Assembly (NCBI RefSeq): GCF_001547755.1
Contig: NZ_AP013042.1
Coordinates: 1,405,435-1,469,434 of the forward strand
Origin: an endosymbiont of Bathymodiolus septemdierum str. Myojin knoll
Lineage (GTDB): Bacteria; Pseudomonadota; Gammaproteobacteria; PS1; Pseudothioglobaceae
Direction: 5' to 3'
Length of the DNA: 64,000 nucleotides
Part shown: piece by piece, positions 49,674-57,423 of the stretch
How positions within the stretch are numbered: the first letter of the stretch is position 1
How the letters are laid out: the number at the start of each line of letters is the position of its first letter
Position numbers and translations under genes: made by a program
The notes under the pieces: generated by a model
The model's database searches: none
The model's input: only the letters and a program-made list of their open reading frames with translations
Told to the model about the DNA's origin: nothing

Positions 49674-50708
49674 ATGTCATTCGACTACATAAACGCCCTG
49701 CAAAAAAAACCAACCACGCGCACGCCAATTTGGGTAATGCGTCAGGCAGGGCGTTATTTGCCAGAATATCGTGCCACTCGTAAACAAGCAGGGGATTTTA
49801 TGTCTTTGTGTAAAAATAAAGAATTGGCGTGTGAAGTGACAATGCAGCCGATTGATAGATTTGATTTGGATGCGGCAATTTTATTCTCAGATATTTTAAC
49901 CATTCCTGATGCGATGGGCTTGGGCTTATACTTTTCAGAGGGAGAAGGCCCTAAATTTACCAGTCCCATTCAATCGTTGGCGGATATTGAGAAAATTCCA
50001 ACCGATGTAACCAATGAATTGACTTATGTTTTTGATGCTGTTGCGACGATAAAAAAAGCGTTGAATAATCGCGTGCCGTTGATTGGATTTAGCGGCAGCC
50101 CATGGACATTAGCGACCTATATGATTGAGGGGGGCAGCAGTAAAACTTTTGCCAACACCAAAAGAATGCTGTTTAATGAGCCACAAGCCTTGCATTTATT
50201 ATTGGATAAATTAGCTGACAGCGTGATTGGATATTTAAACCAACAAGTTTTGTCGGGTGCGGACAGTTTGATGCTGTTTGACACTTGGGGTGGCGTACTA
50301 TCAAAACAAAATTATTTAGATTTTTCGTTAGACTATATGGCAAAAATTGTGAAGAGCATCAAAGCCTTGCACCCAACTGTGCCGATCACTTTGTTCAGTA
50401 AAAATGGCGGTAAACATTTGACTGATATTGCCGATACAGGCTGTGATGGTGTGGGCATTGACTGGACGGTGGAGTTAGACGATGTGCAGGCACAAGTGGG
50501 CGACAAAGTAGCTATCCAAGGTAATCTTGACCCTGCCGTGATGTATGCAACACCTGAAATTATCGAGAAAGAAGTTAAAAAAGTGTTATCCAAATTCAAA
50601 GGAAATACGGGGCATATTTTTAATCTTGGACATGGCATCACCCCTGATGTTGACCCTGAAAATATGAAGGTATTGGTAGATTGTGTGCATAAATTTAGTG
50701 CGAGGTAA
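49674..50708 (+). CDS. hemE: uroporphyrinogen decarboxylase
   Basis: A 344-residue TIM-barrel enzyme converting uroporphyrinogen III to coproporphyrinogen III in heme synthesis. [14 protein letters not shown] (about 21-34) is the substrate-binding signature, with [13 protein letters not shown] and [16 protein letters not shown] following. [14 protein letters not shown] near the end is typical. No Shine-Dalgarno is visible. The AAA ATPase gene begins 5 bp after its stop. Confidence 0.97.
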   Translation: MSFDYINALQKKPTTRTPIWVMRQAGRYLPEYRATRKQAGDFMSLCKNKELACEVTMQPIDRFDLDAAILFSDILTIPDAMGLGLYFSEGEGPKFTSPIQSLADIEKIPTDVTNELTYVFDAVATIKKALNNRVPLIGFSGSPWTLATYMIEGGSSKTFANTKRMLFNEPQALHLLLDKLADSVIGYLNQQVLSGADSLMLFDTWGGVLSKQNYLDFSLDYMAKIVKSIKALHPTVPITLFSKNGGKHLTDIADTGCDGVGIDWTVELDDVQAQVGDKVAIQGNLDPAVMYATPEIIEKEVKKVLSKFKGNTGHIFNLGHGITPDVDPENMKVLVDCVHKFSAR

Positions 50709-50713
50709 ATATT

Positions 50714-52087
50714 ATGGATAAATTAGACATTGAGATAAAAAACTTGGGTAAGTTAAAAAATGGCACAGTAAAAATTCGCCCATTAACTGTACTGACTGGT
50801 GAAAATAGCACGGGCAAAAGTTTTCTTACTAAAACGCTTTATTCTATTTTTAGCATGGTTAATAAAAACTTACTTTATATTGAGGCTATTGATAACATTA
50901 AAATAAGCAGTTTTGGGGTTGATTTTTTTGATAAGTCTTTAACGCGTAAAAGCAAAGAAGATAAAAAGTATATCCAATTGTTGAAATCAGCCCTTAACGA
51001 GCTTCACTCTCTATTAATGGATATGAAAGACCATCCTATAGATGTTTATATTCAAACCTGCTTTATTACTGCCGAAACACAAATTGAAAAAATTCATAAA
51101 TTTAGAGAATACTTAAGGAAATTAGAAAAAAAACAAAAGATTAAGTCTGTTCGTTACCAGGTTGATATTTTAAGAGAACATTTAGCCTCTTTAATCTTTA
51201 ATTTAACAAAAGGAAGGGAAAGATATATTAGGTTACTGGATAAATCTCTAAAAAAAGAATTACAAGAAAACTTCCAAATAGCCAACATATCAGAGTTGGT
51301 TTCTTTTAATGCAAAAAAGACAAGTCTATCTGCCGATGGATTCACAATATCTTTTGATACAAAAAATATCATTGATTTTAATTTAGACCTTAATTTTATT
51401 AATGACATATCTGGGCTTTCAAGAGTGGTATTTTTTGAATCTCCTGCTTATTGGAGCGTTAGAGATGCTTTAAATAAATCAAAAGAAGTAAGAAAACCAG
51501 GGGATTTAACTGGCGTACCAAAATATTTCTATGATTTAGATGAAATCTTAAACACCAAATCCACCAACACTCCATTGGAGATTGTTTCAGAATTAGTGTC
51601 TGAATTAAAAACGGAAATTGGTGGGGAATTTATTTTTGATAATGGTCGCCTATCTTTTGTTGATAACTCTGGCAAGAGCATTGATAAAAACTTAATTTCT
51701 TTTGGTATGACCAATTTAGGCATGATACAAGCACTATTAAAAAACAATGTGATTAGCGCAGGTTCCTTTGTATTTTTTGATGAGCCAGAAACAAACTTAC
51801 ACCCATCTTGGCAAGTTTTATTAACTAAAGTCTTAATTAAGTTGGCGGAAAATGGTGTCAATGTAGTAATAGCAACGCACAGTTTAGATATGATTAAGAC
51901 TCTAGAAGTTCACACTAAAGGCAAGGATAGTGATTTTATTGCCGTTAACCATTTTCAAAAAGATGGCACTTTATTGGCTTTTGAAAGTGGGAATATTACT
52001 GACAATCTAATAGAATCTAGAAATGAGTTAATGAACGCTTATGAGGATTTGTTTTTAAGTGAATTATATAACCCAGAAAATGATTGA
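50714..52087 (+). CDS. AAA-type ATPase of the OLD/ABC-like class
   Basis: A 457-residue ATPase. Walker A is GENSTGKS (29-36). The middle (about 80-230) is a Lys/Glu/Leu-rich coiled-coil insertion. Walker B is FFDEPETNLHP with D356-E357, and the H-loop ATHSLDM has H389. This SMC/ABC-type arrangement without a Toprim domain is seen in AAA15/AAA21 ATPases of phage-defence pairs. It begins 5 bp after hemE and ends inside a triple 21-bp repeat shared with the next gene, which may encode its effector. It is AT-rich compared with hemE. The defence role is inference. Confidence 0.82.
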   Translation: MDKLDIEIKNLGKLKNGTVKIRPLTVLTGENSTGKSFLTKTLYSIFSMVNKNLLYIEAIDNIKISSFGVDFFDKSLTRKSKEDKKYIQLLKSALNELHSLLMDMKDHPIDVYIQTCFITAETQIEKIHKFREYLRKLEKKQKIKSVRYQVDILREHLASLIFNLTKGRERYIRLLDKSLKKELQENFQIANISELVSFNAKKTSLSADGFTISFDTKNIIDFNLDLNFINDISGLSRVVFFESPAYWSVRDALNKSKEVRKPGDLTGVPKYFYDLDEILNTKSTNTPLEIVSELVSELKTEIGGEFIFDNGRLSFVDNSGKSIDKNLISFGMTNLGMIQALLKNNVISAGSFVFFDEPETNLHPSWQVLLTKVLIKLAENGVNVVIATHSLDMIKTLEVHTKGKDSDFIAVNHFQKDGTLLAFESGNITDNLIESRNELMNAYEDLFLSELYNPEND

Positions 52088-52129
52088 TATAACCCAGAAA
52101 ATGATTGATATAACCCAGAAAATGATTGA
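52067..52129. repeat. three perfect 21-bp tandem repeats at a gene overlap
   Basis: The unit TATAACCCAGAAAATGATTGA occurs three times without interruption at 52067-52087, 52088-52108 and 52109-52129. The first copy ends with the ATPase stop codon (TGA at 52085-52087). Each copy carries an ATG in the frame of the next gene (52080, 52101, 52122), so changes in copy number would alter its N-terminus by seven residues. Confidence 0.95.
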
Positions 52130-52613
52130 CCTGAAATCATTTTGTTCAAAAATTGAACATGCGCCTAATAATGGCGTGGAAAGCGCAGAATGTGATGCGA
52201 TTAAATTTGACGGTGAAAACGGGTTTGCTGAAAGTTTGACAGAAAATTGTGCAAACCAATGTAGAGTGGATTATTTTGATATCATTGAAAATGGCTTAAT
52301 TATGATTGAGATGAAAGACTTGCAATCAAAAATACTTAAGAATCCTAAAGAACAGCCAACTCAAAAAAATTTGAAGGCTATTTTTAAAAATATGAGTGCT
52401 AAATTTGCAAATTCTTTTGATTTAATTAAACAAGAGATAAGCCCAGATTTAATAGAGGTTTCTAATTATTTGGTATGGAAAGATAATACTGATACAAATT
52501 TAATGGACAGATATTTACCAGCAAATTTTAAAGAAAAACCTTATCAAATTTGCAAAACTAAAGAAATTTGCGAAAAAATATCAAAATTAGATACAAGAAT
52601 ATGTCAAGAATAA
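52080..52613 (+). CDS. partner of the AAA ATPase, possible PD-(D/E)XK-like nuclease
   Basis: A protein of 163-184 residues depending on the start. The frame opens with GTG at 52059; ATGs in the tandem repeats are at 52080, 52101 and 52122. I use 52080, whose ATG overlaps the ATPase stop. VDYFDIIENGLIMIEMKDLQ gives a strand, an acidic residue and an E-x-K, as in the PD-(D/E)XK nuclease core. The C-terminal half is helical and Lys-rich. I do not recognise a named family. It overlaps trpA by 13 bases. Confidence 0.65.
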   Translation: MIDITQKMIDITQKMIDLKSFCSKIEHAPNNGVESAECDAIKFDGENGFAESLTENCANQCRVDYFDIIENGLIMIEMKDLQSKILKNPKEQPTQKNLKAIFKNMSAKFANSFDLIKQEISPDLIEVSNYLVWKDNTDTNLMDRYLPANFKEKPYQICKTKEICEKISKLDTRICQE

Positions 52614-53401
52614 AAAAGACCTTCACTGCTTTAAAAACCAATCAACAAAAAGCTTTCATTCCGTTTATTACCGCAGGCGATAGTGGGTTAGATAATTCGT
52701 TTGCGTTGATGCAGACTTTGGTGGTAAACGGTGCAGATGTGATTGAACTCGGTGTGCCTTTTTCAGACCCGATGGCCGATGGTCCTGTGATTGCAAAATC
52801 GCATGAGCGGGCGGTGGCAGATGGCGTAAGTTTGCAGGATGTGTTGGATTTGGTGGCAAAATTTAGGCAGACCAATACAACAACAGCGATTGTATTAATG
52901 GGCTACCTTAATCCGATTGAAGTGTTTGGCTATCAGGCGTTTGCAAGAAAAGCAAGTGAAAGTGGTGTGGATGGCGTATTGGTGGTGGATATGCCACCAG
53001 AAGAAGCGCATGATTTGAAGCAAGAATTAGACCAAAATGACATCGATTTTATTTTCTTAGTGGCGCCAACAACGACAGATAAGCGCCTTAAATCTTTGGC
53101 AAAAATTGCCTCGGGTTTTGTGTATTTTGTCTCTCTAAAAGGGGTGACGGGTGCGGGACATCTGGATGTAGATTCGGTCAATATCAATCTTAGCAGAATT
53201 CGTCAGTTTATTGATTTGCCAGTTGGCGTTGGCTTTGGCATTAAAGATGCGGCAACTGCAAAAGCCGTGGGGAAATCAGCAGATGCGGTGATTGTGGGGT
53301 CGTCATTGGTGGCATTTGTTGATAAATACAGTGAAAATACAGATAAAATGTTAGAAAGTGTTGGTAAATTAGCCAGCGAGATTTCAGGAGCGATAAAATG
53401 A
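52601..53401 (+). CDS. trpA: tryptophan synthase alpha chain
   Basis: A 266-residue TIM barrel that releases indole from indole-3-glycerol phosphate. [26 protein letters not shown] (catalytic glutamate and aspartate) and [11 protein letters not shown] are conserved; GVTGAG and GFGIKD bind phosphate. I use the ATG at 52601 ([11 protein letters not shown]); eleven more codons are open upstream within the preceding gene. Its stop overlaps the accD start (ATGA), the common trpA-accD arrangement. Confidence 0.97.
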   Translation: MSRIKKTFTALKTNQQKAFIPFITAGDSGLDNSFALMQTLVVNGADVIELGVPFSDPMADGPVIAKSHERAVADGVSLQDVLDLVAKFRQTNTTTAIVLMGYLNPIEVFGYQAFARKASESGVDGVLVVDMPPEEAHDLKQELDQNDIDFIFLVAPTTTDKRLKSLAKIASGFVYFVSLKGVTGAGHLDVDSVNINLSRIRQFIDLPVGVGFGIKDAATAKAVGKSADAVIVGSSLVAFVDKYSENTDKMLESVGKLASEISGAIK

Positions 53402-54237
53402 GTTGGTTGGAAAAAATATTACCTTCTATTACCAGTGTTGTAAAGAAAAACATCCCAGAAGGACTGTGGAGCAAGTGTCAAAAGTGTGAAACCACGCTGT
53501 ATTCAGAAGAGCTAAAAGACTTGAATTATGTGTGTCCGAAATGCGATTATCATATGCGTATTTCTGCTCGTGTGCGCATTGATGCGTTCCTTGATAAGGA
53601 AGGGCAGGAAGAAATTGCGGGCGATTTGGTGGCAGTGGATCCGTTAAAATTCAAAGACCAAAAGAAATACAAAGACCGTTTAATACAGGCACAAAAAAAC
53701 ACCAATGAGAAGGATGCTTTGGTGGTTAAAAGTGGCACATTATATGGTATGAGTGTTGTGGTGGCAGCGTTTGAATTTAAATTTATGGGTGGCTCTATGG
53801 GGTCGGTTGTTGGCGAAAAATTTGTGCGCGCAGCACAACTGAGTATGGAAACTAATGCACCGCTGATTTGCTTTTCAGCCTCAGGCGGTGCGAGAATGCA
53901 GGAGGGTTTATTATCGTTGATGCAGATGAGTAAAACTTCGCTAGCATTGAAATTATTAAGTGATAAAAAAATTCCTTTTATCTCAATTTTGACTGACCCA
54001 ACCATGGGCGGTGTTTCTGCAAGTTTTGCAATGTTGGGTGATATTCATATTGCCGAGCCGAATGCTTTGATTGGTTTCGCGGGTCCGCGTGTGGTTGAAC
54101 AGACAGTGCGTGAAGCCTTGCCAGAAGGGTTTCAACGCAGTGAATTTTTACTGGAAAAAGGCGCAATTGATATGATTGTCCATCGCCACGAATTACGCGA
54201 TAAAGTCCATACCATATTGCAAGCTCTACATGGCTAA
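53398..54237 (+). CDS. accD: acetyl-CoA carboxylase carboxyltransferase subunit beta
   Basis: A 279-residue AccD. The N-terminal zinc ribbon has CQKC ([10 protein letters not shown], about 25-31) and CPKC (YVCPKCDYH, about 45-50). The crotonase-like core shows [23 protein letters not shown] and [13 protein letters not shown]. It transfers the carboxyl group to acetyl-CoA with AccA. It overlaps trpA by four bases and slpA by eight. folC, a frequent next gene, is absent. Confidence 0.98.
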   Translation: MSWLEKILPSITSVVKKNIPEGLWSKCQKCETTLYSEELKDLNYVCPKCDYHMRISARVRIDAFLDKEGQEEIAGDLVAVDPLKFKDQKKYKDRLIQAQKNTNEKDALVVKSGTLYGMSVVVAAFEFKFMGGSMGSVVGEKFVRAAQLSMETNAPLICFSASGGARMQEGLLSLMQMSKTSLALKLLSDKKIPFISILTDPTMGGVSASFAMLGDIHIAEPNALIGFAGPRVVEQTVREALPEGFQRSEFLLEKGAIDMIVHRHELRDKVHTILQALHG

Positions 54238-54637
54238 ATACAAATTATTGTATAAACTAACACATGCAAACGGTGCATTGGCGGATGAATCAGGCAGCGC
54301 CCCTTTTGAATTTGAGATTGGCGATGGGCAATTAGACCCGTGTTTAGAATCTTGCATAAAAGAAGCCGAAGTGGGGAAGTTACGCACTTTTTTATTGGGC
54401 GCCGATGAAGCCTTTGGCGCAGTGCATGACGAGGCCATTCAAGTAATGAATCGTTCTGAATTCCCCGACGGTTTTGAAATTAAAATTGACACGGCGGTTG
54501 AGTTTAAAACCCCGACAAATGAGTCGTATGTGGGATGCATTGACAAAATTGACGGCAATGATATCACGGTAAATTTTAACCATCCACTCGCAGGCTGTGA
54601 TGTCGTATTTCAAGTGGAAGTTTTGGAAAAATCATGA
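54230..54637 (+). CDS. slpA: FKBP-type peptidyl-prolyl isomerase SlpA
   Basis: A 135-residue SlpA-type FKBP with an inserted chaperone (IF) domain. I use the ATG at 54230 ([15 protein letters not shown]), overlapping accD by eight bases. [19 protein letters not shown] is the FKBP part; [16 protein letters not shown] leads into the IF domain, and VNFNHPLAG(C)DVVFQVEVL is the signature C-terminal strand. It catalyses prolyl isomerisation in the cytoplasm. slpA-ispH is a conserved pair; the two overlap by four bases. Confidence 0.94.
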   Translation: MAKYKLLYKLTHANGALADESGSAPFEFEIGDGQLDPCLESCIKEAEVGKLRTFLLGADEAFGAVHDEAIQVMNRSEFPDGFEIKIDTAVEFKTPTNESYVGCIDKIDGNDITVNFNHPLAGCDVVFQVEVLEKS

Positions 54638-55554
54638 AAGTATTGTTAGCAAATCCTCGTGGTTTTTGTGCAGGCGTTGACCGTGCAATTGAGATTGTTG
54701 AGCGTGCGTTGAAACGCCATGGGGCGCCAATTTATGTACGCCATGAAGTAGTGCATAATAAATTTGTAGTAGATGATTTAAAAAGCAAAGGGGCAATTTT
54801 TGTTGAAGAAATTGACGAAGTGCCTGCGGGAGGCGTCGTTATTTTTAGCGCCCACGGCGTATCAAAAGCGGTGCGTAAACAGGCAAAAGCAATCGATGCA
54901 ATTATTTATGATGCCACTTGTCCTTTAGTGACCAAAGTGCACAAAGAAGTGGTGCGCAAGCAAAAACAAGCACACCAAGTCATTTTAATTGGCCACGAAG
55001 GGCATCCCGAAGTCGAAGGCACACTGGGACAGTCCGATCAGGGGTCAAGTATTACCTTGGTGGAAACGGTAGACGATGTCAGTAAGCTTAATCTGAACGG
55101 TGAAATTTCATACACCACACAAACCACACTTTCTGTGGATGATACTCAGCAAATTGTTGACGCATTAAAAGATAGGTTTCCAGAAATTAAATCACCACAA
55201 AAAGATGATATTTGTTATGCCACGCAAAACAGGCAAGACGCAGTAAAAATATTAATGCAAGACTCAGATTTATTACTTGTGCTTGGCTCTAACAACTCAT
55301 CAAATTCTAATCGTTTGCGTGAGATTGCTTTAAAAATGCACAAAAATTCCTATTTAATTGATGGTGCCGATGAAATTGACAGCAAGTGGTTGAACGGTAT
55401 TAATACTGTTGGCGTAACCGCAGGTGCATCCGCACCAGAAATATTGGTGCAAGAGGTCATTAGCTATTTGCGCAACTATGGTGCAAATGAAGTGATTGAA
55501 GTCAACGGCGTGAAAGAAAATGTACACTTCCCAATACCCAAGCAACTAAGATAA
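54634..55554 (+). CDS. ispH: 4-hydroxy-3-methylbut-2-enyl diphosphate reductase
   Basis: A 306-residue Fe-S enzyme, last step of the MEP isoprenoid pathway. The three cluster cysteines are in [12 protein letters not shown] (about residue 12), [11 protein letters not shown] (about 96) and [11 protein letters not shown] (about 197). It supplies precursors for the ubiquinone side chain made with the ubi genes in this window. It overlaps slpA (ATGA). Confidence 0.98.
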   Translation: MKVLLANPRGFCAGVDRAIEIVERALKRHGAPIYVRHEVVHNKFVVDDLKSKGAIFVEEIDEVPAGGVVIFSAHGVSKAVRKQAKAIDAIIYDATCPLVTKVHKEVVRKQKQAHQVILIGHEGHPEVEGTLGQSDQGSSITLVETVDDVSKLNLNGEISYTTQTTLSVDDTQQIVDALKDRFPEIKSPQKDDICYATQNRQDAVKILMQDSDLLLVLGSNNSSNSNRLREIALKMHKNSYLIDGADEIDSKWLNGINTVGVTAGASAPEILVQEVISYLRNYGANEVIEVNGVKENVHFPIPKQLR

Positions 55555-55576
55555 CTCATAAAAAAGGAGAAATACT

Positions 55577-56518
55577 ATGTCACAAACAGCACTAATATGT
55601 GGTTCTTACGCATTTGATTCCATTATGGTTTTTCAAGATAGGTTCAAAAACCACATTTTGCCCGACAAGGTGCATATGCTCAATGTCTCTTTTTTGGTGC
55701 CAACAATGCGTAAAGAATTCGGCGGTTGTGGTGGCAATATCGCCTACAACTTACACTTATTAGGTGCAAATTCTGTACCAATGGCAACGGTTGGCGAAGA
55801 TTTTACCCCCTATATGAACTGGATGGAATCACACCACATGAACACCACGCATATGAAAGTCATCGACGGTGCCTACACGGGTCAGGCGTTTATCACCACT
55901 GATATGGACGACAACCAAATCACCGCTTTTCATCCTGGTGCAATGGGCGAATCATACTTAAACAAAGTCAGCGATGTCAGCACCGTTGACATCGGTATCG
56001 TCTCTCCAGACGGTCGTGATGGTATGATTGCGCACGCCAAACAATTTAAGGATGCAGAAATCCCGTTCATTTTTGATCCAGGCCAAGGCATGCCGATGTT
56101 TTCAGGCGACGAATTAATTGCCTTTGTTGAGCAAGCCGACTATGTTGCTGTAAATGACTATGAATCACAAATGTTGCAGGACAAAACTGGCTTAGACTTA
56201 GTCACAATCGCCTCAATGGTCGATGCACTCATCATCACCAAAGGCGCTAAAGGTAGTGAAATCCACACCAACGGCGAAATCATCAATATTGCCCCCGCCA
56301 AGGCTCGAGCAACCCAAGACCCAACTGGATGTGGCGATGCCTATCGTGCAGGCTTGTTATACGGCTTAATGAACGATATGGATTGGAAAACCACCGGTCA
56401 ATTGGCAGGGCTTTTAGGTGCAATTAAAATTGCCCATTTAGGCACACAAAATCACAAGTTTGACTTAGCCAAGATTGAAAAACTTTATCAAGAAAACTAT
56501 AGTGAGGCTTTGTTTTAA
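55577..56518 (+). CDS. PfkB-family carbohydrate/nucleoside kinase
   Basis: A 313-residue ribokinase-fold kinase. FGGCGGNIAYNLHLLGA (about 48-64) is the first PfkB signature, and DPTGCGDAYRAGLLYG (about 253-268), with the catalytic aspartate of GCGD, is the second. It resembles the proteobacterial adenosine-kinase-like subgroup, but ribokinase, fructokinase or another nucleoside kinase is possible; the substrate cannot be read from sequence. AAAGGAGAA precedes the ATG. It is 22 bp after ispH. Confidence 0.9.
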   Translation: MSQTALICGSYAFDSIMVFQDRFKNHILPDKVHMLNVSFLVPTMRKEFGGCGGNIAYNLHLLGANSVPMATVGEDFTPYMNWMESHHMNTTHMKVIDGAYTGQAFITTDMDDNQITAFHPGAMGESYLNKVSDVSTVDIGIVSPDGRDGMIAHAKQFKDAEIPFIFDPGQGMPMFSGDELIAFVEQADYVAVNDYESQMLQDKTGLDLVTIASMVDALIITKGAKGSEIHTNGEIINIAPAKARATQDPTGCGDAYRAGLLYGLMNDMDWKTTGQLAGLLGAIKIAHLGTQNHKFDLAKIEKLYQENYSEALF

Positions 56519-56672
56519 GTTAAAACAACACCAAGGTGCGATTGACTTTAAAAGCGGTTATATTTAACACACGCAATCAATGTCAATATATTTTCAGTTA
56601 AAATTGCTACAATAAACTGGTTTTTAGTAAAGTTACATATGGTTAGTGGCATATTGTGTAGTTAATAAATAG

Positions 56673-57417
56673 TTAGATGCCAAAGGAAACAAATTAATAT
56701 GAAGAAAAAATTATTTCAAAAACCCTCCATGCAACAAATTAAAGAAAGTTCAACTTTAGGCAATAAATTAATTGATGCTAAATATGCCTACATCAACGGA
56801 TATTATGAAGCAGGAAACCATTTAATTAAAACAGCTATTGATATGACAAATAGCACAGATAAAGATTCTTTAATTTATCCTATTTGTTTTAATTATAGGC
56901 ATTATATTGAACTACATTTAAAAAGTTTAATTGAAGAAGCTGAAGTTTTATATGAAAAAATGGAACAATTAGGATACTTACAAAATGGTACATTATCTGA
57001 AAAAATTAGCAATTCATTAGATAGCACACATAATTTATATGAACTACTCGATTCATTAAAAAATATACTTTTTGTTATTGACATCTCAAATGAAAAATTT
57101 CCAAAAAATATAGAAAAATATATTCAGCAAATGCATGATACTGACACTAATGGTCAAAAATACAGATACCATAAAAATAAAAGTGGCGGGTTACATTTTC
57201 CAAATGAAAAAAGTTATAACATAGAAAATATGTCCAAAATCATGAAAGAGGTAAATAGCATGTTGTGGGCTATTAATTCTCATATTTTTCACTATATAGA
57301 AATGTCAAATGATATAATTAGTGACTATAGAAGTGAAATGGGACATCAGTACCACTAAAGAACATCTAACAAATCATTCCAGCCGAGACATGCTTACGCG
57401 TCGGCTGAATTCAGGCG
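56673..57417 (+). mobile_element. solitary integron-type gene cassette
   Basis: A 745-bp unit bounded by G|TT points on both sides: GTTAGAT at 56672-56678 on the left (GTTRRRY, and the common cassette start TTAGATGC) and GTTAAGC at 57417-57423 on the right. It holds one ORF followed directly by an attC site. I find no integrase and no second attC or attI to its left, so it may have inserted at a secondary G|TT site at the end of mfd. Deleting 56673-57417 would leave mfd and its stop intact. The boundaries are inferred from consensus. Confidence 0.75.
56699..57358 (+). CDS. orphan cassette-borne protein, possibly HEPN-like
   Basis: A 219-residue, AT-rich gene with AAAGGAAA upstream of its ATG. 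I do not recognise a named family. It is all-helical in pattern. YRHYIELHLKSLIEEAE followed by HNLYELLDSL resembles the helix pair of HEPN-type proteins. RSEMGH close to the C-terminus fits the R-X4-6-H motif of HEPN RNases, although such a short motif can occur by chance. It is the only ORF of the cassette, and cassette genes are often toxins or defence factors. The role is unknown. Confidence 0.7.
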   Translation: MKKKLFQKPSMQQIKESSTLGNKLIDAKYAYINGYYEAGNHLIKTAIDMTNSTDKDSLIYPICFNYRHYIELHLKSLIEEAEVLYEKMEQLGYLQNGTLSEKISNSLDSTHNLYELLDSLKNILFVIDISNEKFPKNIEKYIQQMHDTDTNGQKYRYHKNKSGGLHFPNEKSYNIENMSKIMKEVNSMLWAINSHIFHYIEMSNDIISDYRSEMGHQYH

Positions 57418-57423
57418 TTAAGC
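57364..57423 (+). other. attC: integron attC recombination site (59-be)
   Basis: The site has the complete attC architecture. R'' is ATCTAAC (57364-57370, RYYYAAC). Then follow a nine-base spacer, L'' with CAGCCGA (57380-57386), a 14-base terminal loop, L' TCGGCTG (57401-57407), a spacer and R' GTTAAGC (57417-57423, GTTRRRY). L'' and L' pair perfectly over seven bases. Overall it looks like the classic attC of aadA-type cassettes. The last R' bases overlap the stop codon of mfd (TTA at 57418-57420 on plus). Confidence 0.92.

Noticed and set aside
53550..54005. A 151-residue minus-strand ORF inside accD
   Set aside because: It is antisense to the conserved AccD core and has no recognisable domain or start signal.
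56512..56531. Inverted repeat TTGTTTTAA/TTAAAACAA at the end of the PfkB gene as a terminator
   Set aside because: The centre is a single base, the stem has almost no GC, and no T run follows.
56519..56672. A second attC or attI to the left of the cassette
   Set aside because: No paired R/L boxes or inverted repeats of the right spacing are visible; only the GTTAGAT boundary fits.
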